Below, one piece after another: positions 1 to 13,500 of a DNA stretch of 64,000 nucleotides. A program made the position numbers and the translations under genes. The stretch is from Pipra filicauda. Taxonomy: Eukaryota > Chordata > Aves > Passeriformes > Pipridae. Each line of letters opens with the position of its first letter. Positions within the stretch are counted from its first letter, which is position 1. Below the pieces are notes generated by a model that was given only the letters and a program-made list of their open reading frames with translations, did not search any database and was not told the DNA's origin. Where the stretch lies: positions 922,193-986,192 of the forward strand of contig NW_024104418.1 in the NCBI RefSeq assembly GCF_003945595.2, given 5' to 3'.

Positions 1-3000
1 AAAATGAACACATAATCCTTAGTGTGATGAAAGGTTATTTTTCCAGAGTTTTTTTTTTTTTTAATTCTTTGGAGATATTTCATATGCGGCTCATAAAGAT
101 AAAACTACATGAACTCCATTTCTTAGCTTGCTTTACCCCACCCCCCCCATCAGTAAAAAAATCCTTTTATGTAAATAATCTCAGTACTGTTTTGTGTTTC
201 AGAAACCAATGCAATTTTGAAACTAATTATGACATTTGCTCTTTCAGGCTTGCCTCTTTTCCCTGAAAGCTGATCTTACAAATCACTTGGCCATTAGCCA
301 AAAAAATTATGAGCATTATGGATCTGTATGTGTTTCAGAAGCCTTTAAGTACATTTTTGAGGTTTGATGTTAAGCTAATCTCTGAGTAAGATGCTGTGGA
401 ATATTAATGGAAGCATTTTGAAATCGTAAATAAACGTGTTTGGAGCAATCTAGATGAAGAGTAGAACGATAAAAATGGTTATAAAAATCTAATTAACATT
501 TTAACAGCATAAAGCTTGCTGACACAAAAGAATAGTCTCAGACAATAGATAAAGTTAAATATTCCCATGTGGGTTTCCAGCAGATGAAACACTGCTATCA
601 ATATTTAATGGAATGTGTCAGAATTTACCATAATTTGAAAGAATGCAAATGGAGGTTACCATAGAAATCACCTTGGCAGATTACCACACAAAATGCAACA
701 CAAATTAACCCTGAAGCATCCTTGAAGGAGATAGGAAAATCTTTGTCTGCTACCCTTTCATATTGTCTATTGAAAGGAAGGAGAAAAGGCCTGTGTGTGT
801 GAGTGTGTGTAAATATACATTATGAAAAGATATTAACTAGTGATGTTAAATAAGAGAAATAATAAACCAAACCTATTCCAAACACTTTCACATTGCAGAT
901 ACCTGGACTCAGTTATGCAGCAGAATAAATAATAGCAGTGAATGGGTTGGTAAAATGTCTCCAAATAATTAAGAAACACTTAATTCTGTAAGCCACGTAC
1001 TAAAATTCTCACATCAATTTTGATATCAATCTTTTCCAAACTTTTTCTCTCAGAAATTCCCCATTATCAACTTTCAGCTTATCTTTACGCTGCCTAAATA
1101 CATGTATGCCCACAGAATATAAAGTCAGATAGTTCACAGGATAAATTTTGTTGTTTTCACGTTTTTTCTCTACAAGAAGGATATGTATGTTCTTAAATGT
1201 CTATGTCCATACAAAGATATTTTTAGTCAATGAAATTTGTCAGTTCAAGAAGCAGCTATACGCCTAACTATTCTGTCAATTTTACAGTGTCTGTAATCTA
1301 GAAGATAGAATCCTTCCCAAACTAGAACTTTTTTTTTTTTTGAGACCTTTTCCTCATAGTTCTTGCCAGGCATCCTGAACTGCTACATTTCCACTCAGCT
1401 TCTAGGAAACAGCAACATGTTGAAAGCTGCTGAGTGATCCTGAACTACTGAAGATTAAAAGTTGAACAACACTTCATGATGAGAAAAAACTCATACATAT
1501 AACTTATTGTCTATATAACTGAGTGAGAAAGCTTCAAGTTAATTTGTGATTATAAAAAACTGCCTCTTCTGTAAGTTATTCTGAAATAGTTTAGAAAACA
1601 TTGGTGTCAAATGCAACTGGAAACATACCTGCTATCACCTCAGAGCCTCATCATCTTGTACCCATTCATATTTGAAGTAGGCAGTGTATGTTACTACTTA
1701 GTAAAGTTAGATGCACAGATTTTGGCAATGTGTAATATTCTTATACCAAAAAATGTCTGAATTCTGATGTTCTCTGCTTGCCTTTTGGAGGTTATAAGGT
1801 TATATGTGCATTCATGTGACACAGTAAAGTGCATTGCATTACAGTTTGGGGTTTTCTTTTAAATTAATTAATATATAACAGTAAATCATACGTAAAATGA
1901 CATAATTTCCCCTCTATAAAAATATCTATAGCAATATATTGTTCATCCTTTTTTGGTACCTCAGCCAAAGGAGAAAATTGTTCAAAACTTCATATCGAAG
2001 CCTTGAAGGATGTGCTTACCACCAGGCTACCCACTTGACTAAAGCGATGATCATCCTCCTACTACAATTGGATCATTGTGTAGTAAGGTCTGGAAATGCA
2101 TGAGGCTGAGAAGAAAGGCAAGAAAGGGTCTGCTTCTAGGAGGTAGAAAGCATTGAGAAGAGTCCCACTGTTTGAATCTCTGCTGTTTCAAAAAGTGCTC
2201 CAAGGAACAGACTATAGTCCCTTCAATTTCACTGTGACAAACATCATGCAAGTATCTAGGCAGGTGATTTTTCCTTCAGAGTTTTCTAAAAATATCCTTC
2301 AAGACAGTGGATCTCAATAAAGCCTAGTTAGGCTTTCTGTCTGAATAACTTCAGTGCTTTCTCCCCATATTTTCTTCATTGCATGTCACACGCTGCAACA
2401 GGAGCTAAACAACTGCTTCTTACTTTCCTCCTGGAGGACCATGCATGGTGTGACCTCTACAACAGCATATGGCAATAATGACAGCAAATCCTGGATTGTC
2501 ACATATCTAAGATAAATTACCTTATTGCTACTTTTGTTCTTCATGTCTCTGCTCTGTAGTATTTGAGGGAAAGGAATGTCATGTCTGACTTGACTGACAT
2601 AAACTGCCTTTCACAAACATTTTGCTATATAAACTCTTATAAAATCCTTGTGACTGGTTAAGGAGCATCCTGTAACTACTGCTGCAGACCACTGAGCTAC
2701 TAGGTGATCCTGCTTATACAGTATTTTCAAAAAAAACAGATGTTCCTTCAGAAAGATGAGTGCTGACCAACACTACAATTTTGTGTTCCTCAGTTAAATG
2801 TAATTACTCGAATATTTATGTAGTCATGAAACAAGAATCCTTTCACATACTGCTCCTCTGGTCACACTTGGTTCTCAACCTGGCTCAAAGAGCAGAAGTG
2901 ACACATAGAGCAAAACACCTTTCTTAGTGTCATTGCCCTAAGCAGGAAGAACTTGAAAATTCACGGGAAAGGTTAGTCACGGGAAATCTGACCAATTTTG

Positions 3001-4445
3001 TACAATTAGGGGTGATTCAAAGACATTTCTAAATCTATTTTTCCAGATTGTAACAAACTATTTTATGTGAACACATAGTGGACTGAATGCCTGATACAGA
3101 TTCTAAAATGCCAAATGGATGAAAACACATAGATAAAAACTCTTATATCTGCTTTCAACTGGCATGCACAACATATTGCCATACCAACCTCTTTATACAT
3201 TATGAAAATCAAACATTTTCTTAAGTATTCTGAAATATTTTACCCACTGTTTTCTTTGTCTCGCTTAGGTAGATATCACCATTTAGTAGTACTGATGCTT
3301 TCTTCTAGCTGTAAGGAAGGACAAAAGGCTCCAGGCTAGTTCTGCAGTCAAGGCTAATGCTGCTCTTTAGACAATTTGAAATAAAACCAGTCTGCTCCTC
3401 TGGAGTCAAAGATCCTGGAGTCATAACACTAACATCTCCTAGTACACATCATTCTGCTTTCTTAGCTAAACTTTCAGACTTTTAGAAAAAAACCTTGAGT
3501 GCTTTCGTATAATTATACGTTCAGATACAATTGCTTTCAAAGAAACACAATTCAGCTATAGCATGCTACCTAACAGGTTATATGTGTAGGATGTCAAGCA
3601 ATTTATCTTGTGATTTAAGGAAGAAAGTGCTTGATTTTACTTTTTATCAAAATAAAAAACACCAGTAAGCCTAGGTTTTGTCCCAAGTGTCTGTTGCAGC
3701 TGGAGCAAAGCTGCAAACTCATCTAAACAGGGCCAATCTGAAAGACATCTGGGGAGGTGGAAATGCATTAATTCTCTCCTCCTGTTGCAAACCCTACCAG
3801 CATATAGAACTAATGTGACTAAGGGCTAAATTCAAAGCATGAGGAAGTCAGAGTTCTCTTCAGCTCTCTTCTCAGGAATACGTTTATGTTCCAGCATAGA
3901 CTATACAGCTACAGACCAAAGAAAACCTTTCCTAGACAAATATATATATCAAATTCATGGCAAATATAGTCACAGTAATACAGTCATTACGTAATAATTT
4001 TATATTAATATTGCATCAAAACAAGGTTGACAGAGGTGACACAGGTTCCAAAGATGACTGCTTATGGAACTATGGAGCAGAACCTAGACACCAATAAGAG
4101 TTCTCATAAGGGGATGGACATCTAGTTTTAGGTAACTGAGTCAACTGGCTGTGACAGGTGATCAGACACCTAACTCAAATGAGTAAACCCGTATTCTAAA
4201 TACCTAAGTTCAGGTGTCTCACTGTAGCTGAGACTGACCCTCGTGTCTATGTAGTACTTTTTTCAAACAGAAGCTTCCTTCCAATAGCAGGGAACAGATG
4301 TCAGGTGCTGGACATCCTGGCAGTTCTTAAAGAACCAGAGCTCAGAGCAGAGCAGGTCCTTTCCTAATAGTACTGTGTGGTGGAAGATTGCATGGCTGTA
4401 AGGTGGGTAAGGTTCCTGTCCTTGCTCTATCTCCATGTTTCCAAA
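1..4445. other. AT-rich stretch without a recognised gene
   Basis: No open frame longer than about 80 codons and no recognisable family. It holds a T14 run (49-62), a C-rich run near 137-149, a short TG-rich simple repeat (792-810) and a T13 run (1329-1341). I see no transposon ends here, although very old repeats could be missed by eye. It is most likely intergenic or intronic. Confidence 0.6.
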
Positions 4446-4449
4446 TTTG

Positions 4450-4848
4450 TACAGTAATTAAGTTTGGAAAGAACCACTAGTTCCAACACCAGTCCCAACA
4501 CCATTTATTACCAACTATAGGACCAAAACTACTTTTATAGCAGGTACATCAAGACAACAAGATCCAGTCAAGCTCTGAACACTTCCAAGAATGCAGATCC
4601 CAGAATCCCTCTGGGCAACTCATTCCAGTGCTTGAGCATACCAATGGTGATCTTTTTTTAATTTCCATATATCTACTTGGAATTTCCTTTGCTGCAGCTT
4701 GTGATTGTTGCCTCTTGCCCTTTTGCTGTAGGAAAGAATACTGGTTCTGTGCTCTGATCCCTCTAGGTGGTTGAAGACAATAATTAGATTCTCCCTTAGC
4801 CTTCTCTGTTTTAAACCATTGTGTCAACCTCTCCTTAGACTATAGGAG
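4450..4848 (-). mobile_element. CR1 LINE 3' fragment, strongly diverged, minus orientation
   Basis: Read on the minus strand this is the 3' part of a CR1 element. Recognisable blocks on the plus strand are 'atccagtcaagctctgaacacttccaag', 'tctgggcaactcattccagtg', 'tggaatttcctttgctgcagcttgtg' and 'ttgcctcttgccc', the usual reverse complement of the CR1 C-terminal coding and 3' UTR region. The 3' tip near 4450 keeps 'gtttggaaagaaccactagttccaac' but lacks a clear octamer tail. The minus-strand frame of 92 codons across 4549-4827 still contains GIRAQNQYSFLQQ, as expected for this CR1 type, but it is broken at both ends. The divergence suggests an old insertion. Confidence 0.75.
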
Positions 4849-7800
4849 TTTTCACATCATAAAGAACTTGTACTAAAACCTCCTCCCATTCCTGAGTACC
4901 TACTTCTATCAGACTGCTGATGAACCTAAACAGAAATCACCCGTAAAGTACATATGAATATGAGTGTGCAGTGACACATAAAGGAATGTGTGATATTCTT
5001 TCCTCAAGTAACCATGACCAGGATTTTCTGAGAGTCTTCATTTTTCATGTCTCAAAGAAAGAAATGTTCACTTTTATTTTATTAGAATCAGTAAAATTAA
5101 AGCCTCTTCAAACTTCATAAGGCTTTGTATTTTAATAGTAAAACTTACCACAGCAAAAGTGTTATTGAATGCATGTGCAGCAAAACAGCACTGTTATTTG
5201 TTTGGAGTCCAACCCAATAACAGAACTTCCCATATCTGCTGAAAGATTTATTTTCAGGCTCATTTACCCTTGGACTGATATAAAAGCTTCGCAGAATTCT
5301 CTACCTAAAACAGCTTTGGAATATAAATATAGACTCAAGGGAGTGAAGAAAGAAGAGCAAAATCAGGGCTGAACTGAACCTTCACTTGAGTAGGAGCAGA
5401 CATTTGAATTAATCTCCTGCTGCTAAGCAAGAACATAAACTAAACTAATCAAGAAAGGATAAAAGGGTTGAGTTTGAAGTTGAACCTTAAATTCTGATGT
5501 AATCCAAACACTCTAAAGCCAAAGCAAAACTGATTGCTTGAAATTAAACCTAGTGTTCTCTGTGCACGAATTATGAATTGCAGCTGGAAAGAGGGGAAAT
5601 TGCCCCCAAAAGAGCATGAGGGAGGAGGAAAGAAGAGAAAAATGCACTTAAACATAAGAAGCAGCAAACAAAGATATCCTGAGTCACCTCATAATAAATG
5701 TCCCATGCCTAACCAATGTAAAGAAGCAGGGTTATTATATTTTTGTATAAGTCTGGTTCAATGGTAGGTTTAATATCCAAGCCCTTCCAAAGAACACTAC
5801 ATTTGGGTAATTTTGTAGAAAGTTGTAGTGACTTTGGTCATGATCAGAAGTGCATGCCATTCTGCCTTGAGATCTGAGCAGCTTCTGCTTTATCAGTCGC
5901 ACAAACTGAACACAGAGTACAACCAAATAATAGAAAGTCCGAAATCTAGACTATGTGGCAGGTTTCATTCATGTCTGGTTAAGGATGTCAAGAGACAGAA
6001 AGCTGCCCATTTGCCATAACTTTTGCAGTGCAACTGACTTCTGGATCACTGAATGACCTACTACCTTTCCTGGAAGCGCAAGTATTTGATTTCATCCCTA
6101 CAGACACAGCTACTGGTTAACTCAGTTGTTAAAAACTTGTATTAGTAACTGTTTCTGCAAAATCAAGCTCATGTTTGACACAAATAATGGAAGTGGATGT
6201 ATAAATCATTGCTTTGATCTCCCATTGACTATGTCTACCATATCGGCTCCACATCCCTGTTTTTCATGATCTTTATTAAAACTCTGCTCTGCTTGACAAG
6301 AACAGAGGTAGTATTGCCATAAGAAAGGACAGTGCTTAAATACAAAGAAGCAGCTCATTGACCCTGCTACAATGGCTTTCCATGTCATTGCCAAACTAAG
6401 AAGCAGGGTGAGAAGCCTCAGCATCTAGAAATGGCTTTGTCAGCATGCATGTCACCATGACTCTCCTTTAACATGAGGAGCAGAGCCTGACATCAACTCC
6501 AGGCTCTTGAGAGCCTAGCTTGCTTCATCAGCTCCTCTGCACCCATATATACTGGGTCTGATTGAGAGAGAGTGATTGTAAAACTACTCTGGAGGGCACA
6601 ACTGAAGATTTCTTTCTTCCCCGTGGCAGCCCTCATAGTGCTGTGCTTCGTACTGGTAGCTAGAAAGGTGTTGATAACACCCCAGGGTTTTGGCTACTGC
6701 TGAGAAGCGCTGGCACAGCACCAGCACTGTCCCTCCAACATTCCCCCCTTGCCAGTAGACTGAGAGCAGGGAAAATCTTGGGAGGACCACAGACAGGACA
6801 GTTGAGCCAAACTGACCAAAGGCTGATCGCTTGCTGATAGGAAGTAAAGAATAAAATCTCTATGCACGCATGCAACCTTTCATTTTTGCTTTATTAAACT
6901 GCATTATCTTGACCTACAAGGATTTTATTTCCATCTTGTTTTCTTCCCCCATCTTGCTGAGGAGGATAGAGCAAAAGTGATAGAATAGCTTGGTGGGCAT
7001 CTGGCATCCAGCACAGGACAATGCATCCCACCATAATTACAGCACACTTAAAGCTTCCTAGTCTTCAGATAAACCCTCTTAATGCAAATGCATAATAGTG
7101 CCTTTTTCTCCTTTAGAGCAAAAGAGAAATCCCACAGAGATTTTTCTCTCCTGTGTTCTCTCCTCTAGGTCACTTTCTCTTATGCATTTTCTGATTGATG
7201 AGATTAGCTTGTTGCACAAGTTTCAGGGTTATCCTATCTGAAATATTATTGCTAGAACAGTAGGGAATCCACTTTCCCAACATTACTATGATGAAAAATG
7301 AGTTTGATTGTTTCTGTTTTCCCAGGCATGCATCATGAATGGAAACAAAATTTCATTTTCTAATGCTAGAGGAAAATTATATTGCATGTCATATGAGAGA
7401 TTGCCTTCATGACACTAAAACAGAAAAGGAGTATGAATCAGAAGAAAATTAATACTTTACTGAGCATGGCCCATGTTCAGTGTAAGTCCTCTTACCAGGT
7501 AGGGAGTACAGAATTTGGGTTTACAGATCATGTTTGAAACCTTGGCTTTTCTCTACCTGGCATAAAGAGTTCATATCTATAGTCATAACTCAGTGTCTGG
7601 TTCGCCCTGTGCTATGACAGATATGTCACACTTCTTCCTAAGGTTTGTTGTCAAATAACCAAAAAGAGAGAAAACTGCTTGGGCTTCAGAGGGATTGGGT
7701 TTGATATGCAAACTAGAAGGGTCCCAAAAAAAATTCAAGTGATTAGATCAGAAGCTCTAAGGCTTCAGGCCAGCATTCAAGTCTGGCTAAAGAGGAACTC

Positions 7801-10343
7801 TACTATAATTCTGTCCTTTTGCAGTATCACTGAATGCTTATAAAAAATCTTTTGTAGAACTACAGTCTATGTCTCTGCCAGATTGCACTTTGGGAGCTGT
7901 ACTCTTCAAAACAGTAACTTCATGTGTTTTGACTGTTCCTTGAATACAAATATTTCGTAATGAGAACATTCACAGAACTTCTACATATCAATTTTTATTC
8001 TAAAATAAACTAGAGGCTACTGATTAGCAATATAGTAAAAAAAAAATGTGGACTATAGAAATCACAATTCTGCTCCCATCTCCTCTTAGAACCTATGGAA
8101 ATAACCATCTAGCTAACTTGAACATAAATAGTGCATAGAGGGGACTGGTCAAAAACACTCCAGAACATTATTTAATTTTAGAAGTTTGTGTGCTATACAT
8201 TTTCTTAATGATAAACTGCATAATGACTTACAAATTTTGGCAGACAAGAGAGTAAACAGTTCCAGCTTGTAGAGTGAGTATCCTTCTGAGAAAGTACCAT
8301 TAGCAGTGATTTGTATGATTTAACAAAGTTCAGGCAAAACTTCTGTAAACCCTGAGTTCCAATTAACGATAATTAAATAAACAAATGCACAGAGTGAATA
8401 GAAAGCCTCTATTTCATTAGGTAGAGTTTTCTCTAGAGTGGTATCACATAAAAAATTACTACTTGACAAAAACTATTATAAAAATCCCATTCTCAGGGAT
8501 TCAGCTAGATGAATCCTGCATTAGTTGTCTCCAGTTATGAACTTTACCCATTTGGAGATAAGTGTTTGATAGTTTTCCATTCCTGCATGGAATTGCTCCA
8601 GACAGACTTTTAACTCTAGTAGAGCTAAATGCAAATTTTTGCATAGCAGCTGGCAGTGGTGAGAGCAAAACGTTTCCTATAATTATTTACCATGAAAAAA
8701 ATTTAGTCTTTTAATGAAAACTATATTCAGTCATGTACTAACTGGAAACCCAACCCTGTCTTTTGCAAAAAACTTCTAACAATATTCATTTTTCAGGATT
8801 CTTTTTTTGACTCAGTTATTGAAGGAGAGAAAGAAGAAAAAAATTCCAATGAGTTGTGAGGACCTTCATTTTTTATCTATCTAGTTCACCATAAAATTTC
8901 TACATATGTTATGATGAGTCCTTGAATGACACTTATTCAAGTCTACATGGAAAATGAGTAATATAGCAATTTTACACTTGGCAAGAGAGTCAGGGAAATA
9001 AACTACTAAATAAAAAGGAAGCATTGTGGGGAAAAGAGTCAACATTGGTGACAGTTTCTTCATTTTATGACAATTAATTATTGTTTGGATGTAAAGCTTT
9101 ATATACTCTTAGTCTTCTCCAACCCCAGCATAAAAACTAACTCAGGAGTAGATAATTTGACACATATTGAAACACAGTTCAAACAAACTGAACATTTTTT
9201 TTCTCTCAATGTTTAAGATATTATTTTCTCAGTTTTGCAGACAATAGGTAAGTGTACAAAGCTACTGGCTGAAACAGCTTGGCTCCATCACCTGGTCCAC
9301 ATGAGAGGCTACTGCAGAGAGGTCACTGTACAGCTGGAAGCAGCACTAGTGGAAGGAGAGCTATAATGGTAGTCCAGACAACTGTCTGTAGCTACCATTT
9401 TACAGGACAGCAGATTTCAGTTATTTTACTGCCAACAGTTAACAGTGGGGTATTATTCTCAATGTCTTATTGAAGAGATCGGTATCACTCAAGAGCACAG
9501 ACTCTAAATTCAATGAGAATCAGTACAGTAACATTGTCTTAGCATATTTGAAAAAGAATCTCTAAAATACAAGGAAATGAAAGCAGCTCCACTCTTGGGA
9601 ATTATCTGCAATTAAAAAACACTAATGCAAAAGAAAAAGTCTAAGAACATTTACAAATTTCTTCAGAAGCAGAAGACCATTGTGGCTCTAGAAAACAGGT
9701 CTCAAGCTTCAACATGCATAAATCATTATAAATGGAATTGCAGCTGTGAATATGGGTCTGGTCTGCCAGTGAAGTACTAAGATAATGCTTACTTTGCTGA
9801 TTTTCTTCTATGCAAGAGAATATATCTTCAAACTCTGAGTTCAATAAAATATCAAATTACTTTCAGAAAATGTTATACATTTCTGAAACAGTTATGATTA
9901 GACAGATTTAAAATAAAGTAATAAAAAAAATCCCAACATAAGTTCTTTTCCCTGACTGGAGAATTACTTTAATACTTCCAGAAGCCAATAAAAGAGAGTC
10001 AGCTGAAGTCAGTGAGTTTCTTCCTGGGTGATTACAATGGGCTTTGTATCCTGCATTTTGTTCAAACACTCATATGCGGAAAATTAGGATTGGAGACTGA
10101 CATATGTTTTCAGTGAATGTTCATTGCCAGTAAATTGGATGCATGACTGTTCATAGAAATTGAAGTCATGTAAGACTCACAAATATATTTATTCAGAAGT
10201 TCAAATGCATATCAAAACTATTTGACCTTCTGATCAGCTGCTGAAGGACAGAAAAGCTTAGTTCTACAGTTTTAGAGGAGAAAGTAACTTCCCTTACTCA
10301 GTACAGAGGTTACTGTATGTTTGCACTGCTATTTCCTTACACT
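4849..10343. other. AT-rich stretch without a recognised gene
   Basis: About 5.5 kb with only short, isolated open frames (under about 80 codons) on both strands and no recognisable protein motif, RNA gene or repeat end. Base composition is slightly more mixed near 6500-6800. I see nothing that supports a gene. Confidence 0.55.
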
Positions 10344-10402
10344 GAGGTTAGACCAGATGAGCTCCAGAAGTTCTTTTCAACCTAAGCTTTTTTTTGTGAT
10401 TT
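10344..10402 (+). mobile_element. CR1 LINE 3' scrap, plus orientation
   Basis: The block 'ggttagaccagatgagctcc' followed by 'agaagttcttttcaacctaagc' matches the CR1 3' UTR pattern (ggttggactagatgatctcc...ggtcccttccaacc). Only about 60 bp are recognisable and the octamer tail has decayed. The 5' limit cannot be set by eye. Confidence 0.5.
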
Positions 10403-11962
10403 TTAGGTAAACTTAGAATTCTCACCTCTGATAAATACATATAAATTTTTGATTTACACAGACATGATTGTAGGTCTGTGTAGGTATTATAATTTCAAAT
10501 TACAATACTGAAGCATCTAGAATTCACATCAGTAAGATATGAGCAAGATAACGTCCCAGATAAATCCGGATACATGCAATTATTTTAAAATAAGTCTTAA
10601 TTATAATTTAACAGATAAGAGAACATTGCAGTTCTCAAATCAATGATTATTAAGGACAAGCATAACATAATCAAATATTTATATAAGCTACTTAGAGATT
10701 ACTTACAGATGCATCATAAAATGGACACTAGTGAGTAGTTCTTTCAAATCAATACTGTAAGTATGGACCCTGAAGGAATTATAAATAGCATGTGGAGAGA
10801 TTTCTGTCCAACTAGATCTACTAGAAATAGAGGTATATATTTAAATTTGTAGTGTTTCTGTGGGTCTCTACAGTATTAAGACTTTAACTGTTATTTCTTA
10901 TCTCAGAGTTGTGGAATTGCTCCAACGACAGAGGTACAACACTTTGGTGTCCTGAAAGGAAAAATTCTTGAAATCTTGGCCAGAAGAGTGGGCACAGCGT
11001 CTTAGGGTGCATCTTTCCAGATGCATTCCCTTTTGGAGCTTCTAACCAGTCATTGAATCTCAAAGGAAGGGTGGCATTACGAGCACGCCCTCCCAAGTGG
11101 AGAATCTCTATTCAATAGTGATTACATTGTTTTTCATAAAGGGAGAGGAGAATACATCTGGCCATCAGAGAGCCATTAAATCAAATACATTTTTTCTATT
11201 AAGCCATTACAGAGAAGACAGCTAACAGAAATGACTATTGCATAAAGTTATTGTTTTGGTGCATAAATCAATGACTTTTTGGAAAAACACTTGGAACTAT
11301 CTTGGTGGCCTGATATACTCAATGTAGAAGGAAGATCCTTGCTGCTAGTTAGTTAAGTGCAGGAATCATTCTAACTCTGATTCAATTTCTGTGTAACAGA
11401 GACAGCTATTGAGCAGGGATGGTTAACAAAATATGGCAGCAAAGCTCAGGATAGGCTTTGAAAATGTTTGATATGGTAATTTGTTGCCACAAACTATAGA
11501 CAAAATATAATTATAGATATATTTAGGTTTTTAAAAATTAGTTTTGTGGAAGTTTTTTCACATAAAATGTAGTTTGTGCTGCTTTAGGATCAAACATTTA
11601 CTAGACACAACTGGGACTGAAAAGTCAATAACTCATCAGAGAAAAAGTAAGAATAAAAATCTACTAGGACATCAGATAAGACAACCAAGGCACTGTAACA
11701 TATACATGTTATTGGTTACAATTTGCAGATTAGAAATCTTTCTGTTTTGAAGAGCCAGGAAAGAATTTGCAGCAAGGATTTAGAAGCTATCTTACTAACA
11801 CATTTTTCCCCTTTGAATACTTTACTACTATAGCATTTTTAATAGACATGTAAAATTGTTTTTAACTGAAGTTCACAAAATCTTTTTTCACTGAGCATAT
11901 ATCATAAATGCGTAGCATAAAAAAACACAGACCTGTCTACCTATAATCTTCAACTACTAGTT
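10403..11962. other. AT-rich stretch without a recognised gene
   Basis: Very AT-rich, with frequent short direct repeats of the AATTTA or TATAAT type. A more mixed patch lies at about 10900-11100. I see no supported gene or named repeat. Confidence 0.5.
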
Positions 11963-12008
11963 CTTCCCATAATGAGTCCAGTTCTAGCACTGGACTCATT
12001 ATGGGAAG
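11963..12008. repeat. Perfect inverted repeat (20-bp arms, 6-bp spacer)
   Basis: The left arm at 11963-11982 (CTTCCCATAATGAGTCCAGT) is an exact reverse complement of the right arm at 11989-12008, separated by TCTAGC. The pairing stops abruptly on the outer side. Such a perfect 20-bp stem in single-copy AT-rich DNA would form a stable hairpin in DNA or RNA. It is too short for a typical microRNA precursor. It may be a recent local inverted duplication or a terminal structure of a small unidentified element. Confidence 0.9.
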
Positions 12009-12070
12009 TAACCAGCAACAAAGTGTCCAGCAACCAGTGATTATCCCCAGTAACCAGCCACAAAGTGTCC
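12008..12070. repeat. 21-bp direct repeat spaced 42 bp
   Basis: Two copies of GTAACCAGCAACAAAGTGTC(C), at 12008-12028 and 12050-12070, differ at one position (A or C after AGC). A third partial copy of the core (AGCAACCAG) lies between them. The first copy begins exactly where the right arm of the preceding hairpin ends, so the hairpin and the repeat form one small structured block of about 108 bp. Confidence 0.8.
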
Positions 12071-12469
12071 CCTATTATTTCGTAGTCTGTTAAAATTTAT
12101 TTGTGAAGCCAAATGAGTATCATGTGCAAACTGCTCCAGGCAAGACAGAAAGAGCCAACACAAAATGTATACTCCTAATATATATGAAACTGTCTGGTAA
12201 TTATATCAGCATTCAGATTCATGGCTCTAAAGTCTCCTGGATTTAGTGTAGCAAGATTAGTCAAGGATTAAGCAATGTGTTACTAAGGGAATAGCCATCA
12301 TATCCTGGAAGAACCACTGAGAATCAGTGCAAGCAGCTTGTGGAGGAACTGGAAAGATAAATGAAAAGATTTGAAGTATAAGCTGTATGCAGAAAAATTA
12401 CCTGAATCCAAAAAACTCAAATGGAAAATATTCTCATGTAACAAAAATGCACATTAAAGATCTGAACAT
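12071..12469. other. Unannotated AT-rich spacer upstream of CR1
   Basis: About 400 bp of AT-rich sequence. An open frame starting at 12387 runs through the end of this stretch into the following CR1. The first 30 or so codons look like flanking DNA, so the frame is fortuitous upstream of about 12478. Confidence 0.5.
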
Positions 12470-12477
12470 ACAACTCT

Positions 12478-12896
12478 GCAATATTTATTCCTGTATCAAA
12501 AATAGCGTGGCCAGCAGGAGCAGGGAAGTGATCCTTCCCCTGTACTCTGCGTTGGTGAGGCCACACCTTGAGTATTGTGTTCAGTTCTGGGCCCCTCAGT
12601 TCAGAAAGGATATTGAGGTGCTGGAGCGGGTCCAGAGAAGAGCAACAAGGCTGGTGAAGGGACTGGAGCATAAGTCCTATGGGGAGAGGCTGAGGGAGCT
12701 GGGGTTGTTTAGCCTGGAGAAGAGGAGGCTCAGAGGTGACCTCATCACCGTCTATAACTACCTGAAGGGAAGTTCTAGCCAGGTGGGGGTTGCTCTCTCT
12801 CTCAGGGCACTCAGCAATAGGACAAGGGGGCACGGGCTTAAGCTCCGCCAGGGGAAATTTAAGTTGGATAGGAAAAATTCTTTACAGAGAGAGTAA
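12478..12896 (+). pseudogene. CR1 ORF2 remnant (reverse transcriptase C-terminal part)
   Basis: About 130 codons of CR1 ORF2 remain in one frame, which itself opens at 12387 in flanking DNA. Diagnostic peptides in order are [51 protein letters not shown] and [20 protein letters not shown], which are the conserved C-terminal part of the CR1 polyprotein downstream of the reverse transcriptase palm. The frame ends at 12896, and the usual last stretch (RKNFFTERVV...W.LP.EVV) is no longer in frame, so a small indel and a stop have inactivated it. It has no endonuclease, no catalytic YADD and no start of its own, so it cannot make a functional product. Confidence 0.9.
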
Positions 12897-13060
12897 TCAG
12901 GCATTGGAATGGGCTACCCAGAGAGGGGTTGGATTCACCATCCCTGGAGATTTTTAAACGCAGATTGGACTTGGCACTGAGTGCCATGATCTAGTAAATG
13001 GACTGGATTTGGACCAAGGGTTGGACTTGATGATCTCGGAGGTCTTTTCCAACCCAATCG

Positions 13061-13090
13061 ATTCTATGATTCTATGATTCTATGATTCTA
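13061..13090 (+). repeat. CR1 3' octamer tail (ATTCTATG)n
   Basis: Three full and one partial ATTCTATG units directly follow 'ccaacccaatcg'. This is the hallmark 3' end of CR1, which ends in an octamer repeat instead of poly(A). It fixes the 3' end and orientation of the element. Confidence 0.95.
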
Positions 13091-13500
13091 TTTACTACAA
13101 TGTTCCGCTTTGTCCCAAAGCGCTAAAAAAAATCTTGAATTAATTAATTGAAACATAATACTAAGTCAAAGGCTAGAGTAGCAAATTTTAAGGATAATTA
13201 ACCTATTTGGAATAAGAATAAAAGCAAGTTTTCTCTGAAAATTTTAAATACATAGAAGCAGTTCATACGTTGCTATGAAGAAAACGTTCAGATTAATAAC
13301 CTGTCTTTTTTCCTCTTAACGTAACTTTGTGTCAAAATTGTCTAGAAGCAGAAATGTTGTAAAACTCCAAGAAATGAGCATCTCCAGGACCAGGAAGCCA
13401 TCAAAGTGTCAAATCGTGGAAGTTTCAGATCAGTTCTGAAGTCCTGAATACTAAAAAAATTGTTTGAAAAGAACAGAAATAGGTATTCATATTTTACAGA
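13091..13500. other. Spacer between two tail-to-tail CR1 copies
   Basis: About 410 bp of AT-rich DNA without a recognised feature. It separates a plus-strand CR1 tail from a minus-strand CR1 tail. Confidence 0.5.

Larger units (their letters stand above)
12470..13090 (+). mobile_element. CR1 LINE, 5'-truncated copy with octamer tail, plus orientation
   Basis: The best preserved CR1 in the window. It covers the end of ORF2 and the whole 3' UTR, from 'gtggccagcaggagcagggaag' through 'ctggagaagaggaggctcag' to 'gatgatctcggaggtc', and ends in 3.75 copies of ATTCTATG (13061-13090). CR1 elements are typically 5'-truncated because reverse transcription starts at the 3' end, and about 0.6 kb of a roughly 4.5 kb element remains. 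The exact 5' junction is uncertain because the flank is AT-rich and the frame runs through it. Confidence 0.95.

Noticed and set aside
12417..12833. 138-codon minus-strand open frame
   Set aside because: It is the shadow of the plus-strand CR1 ORF2 remnant at the same place.
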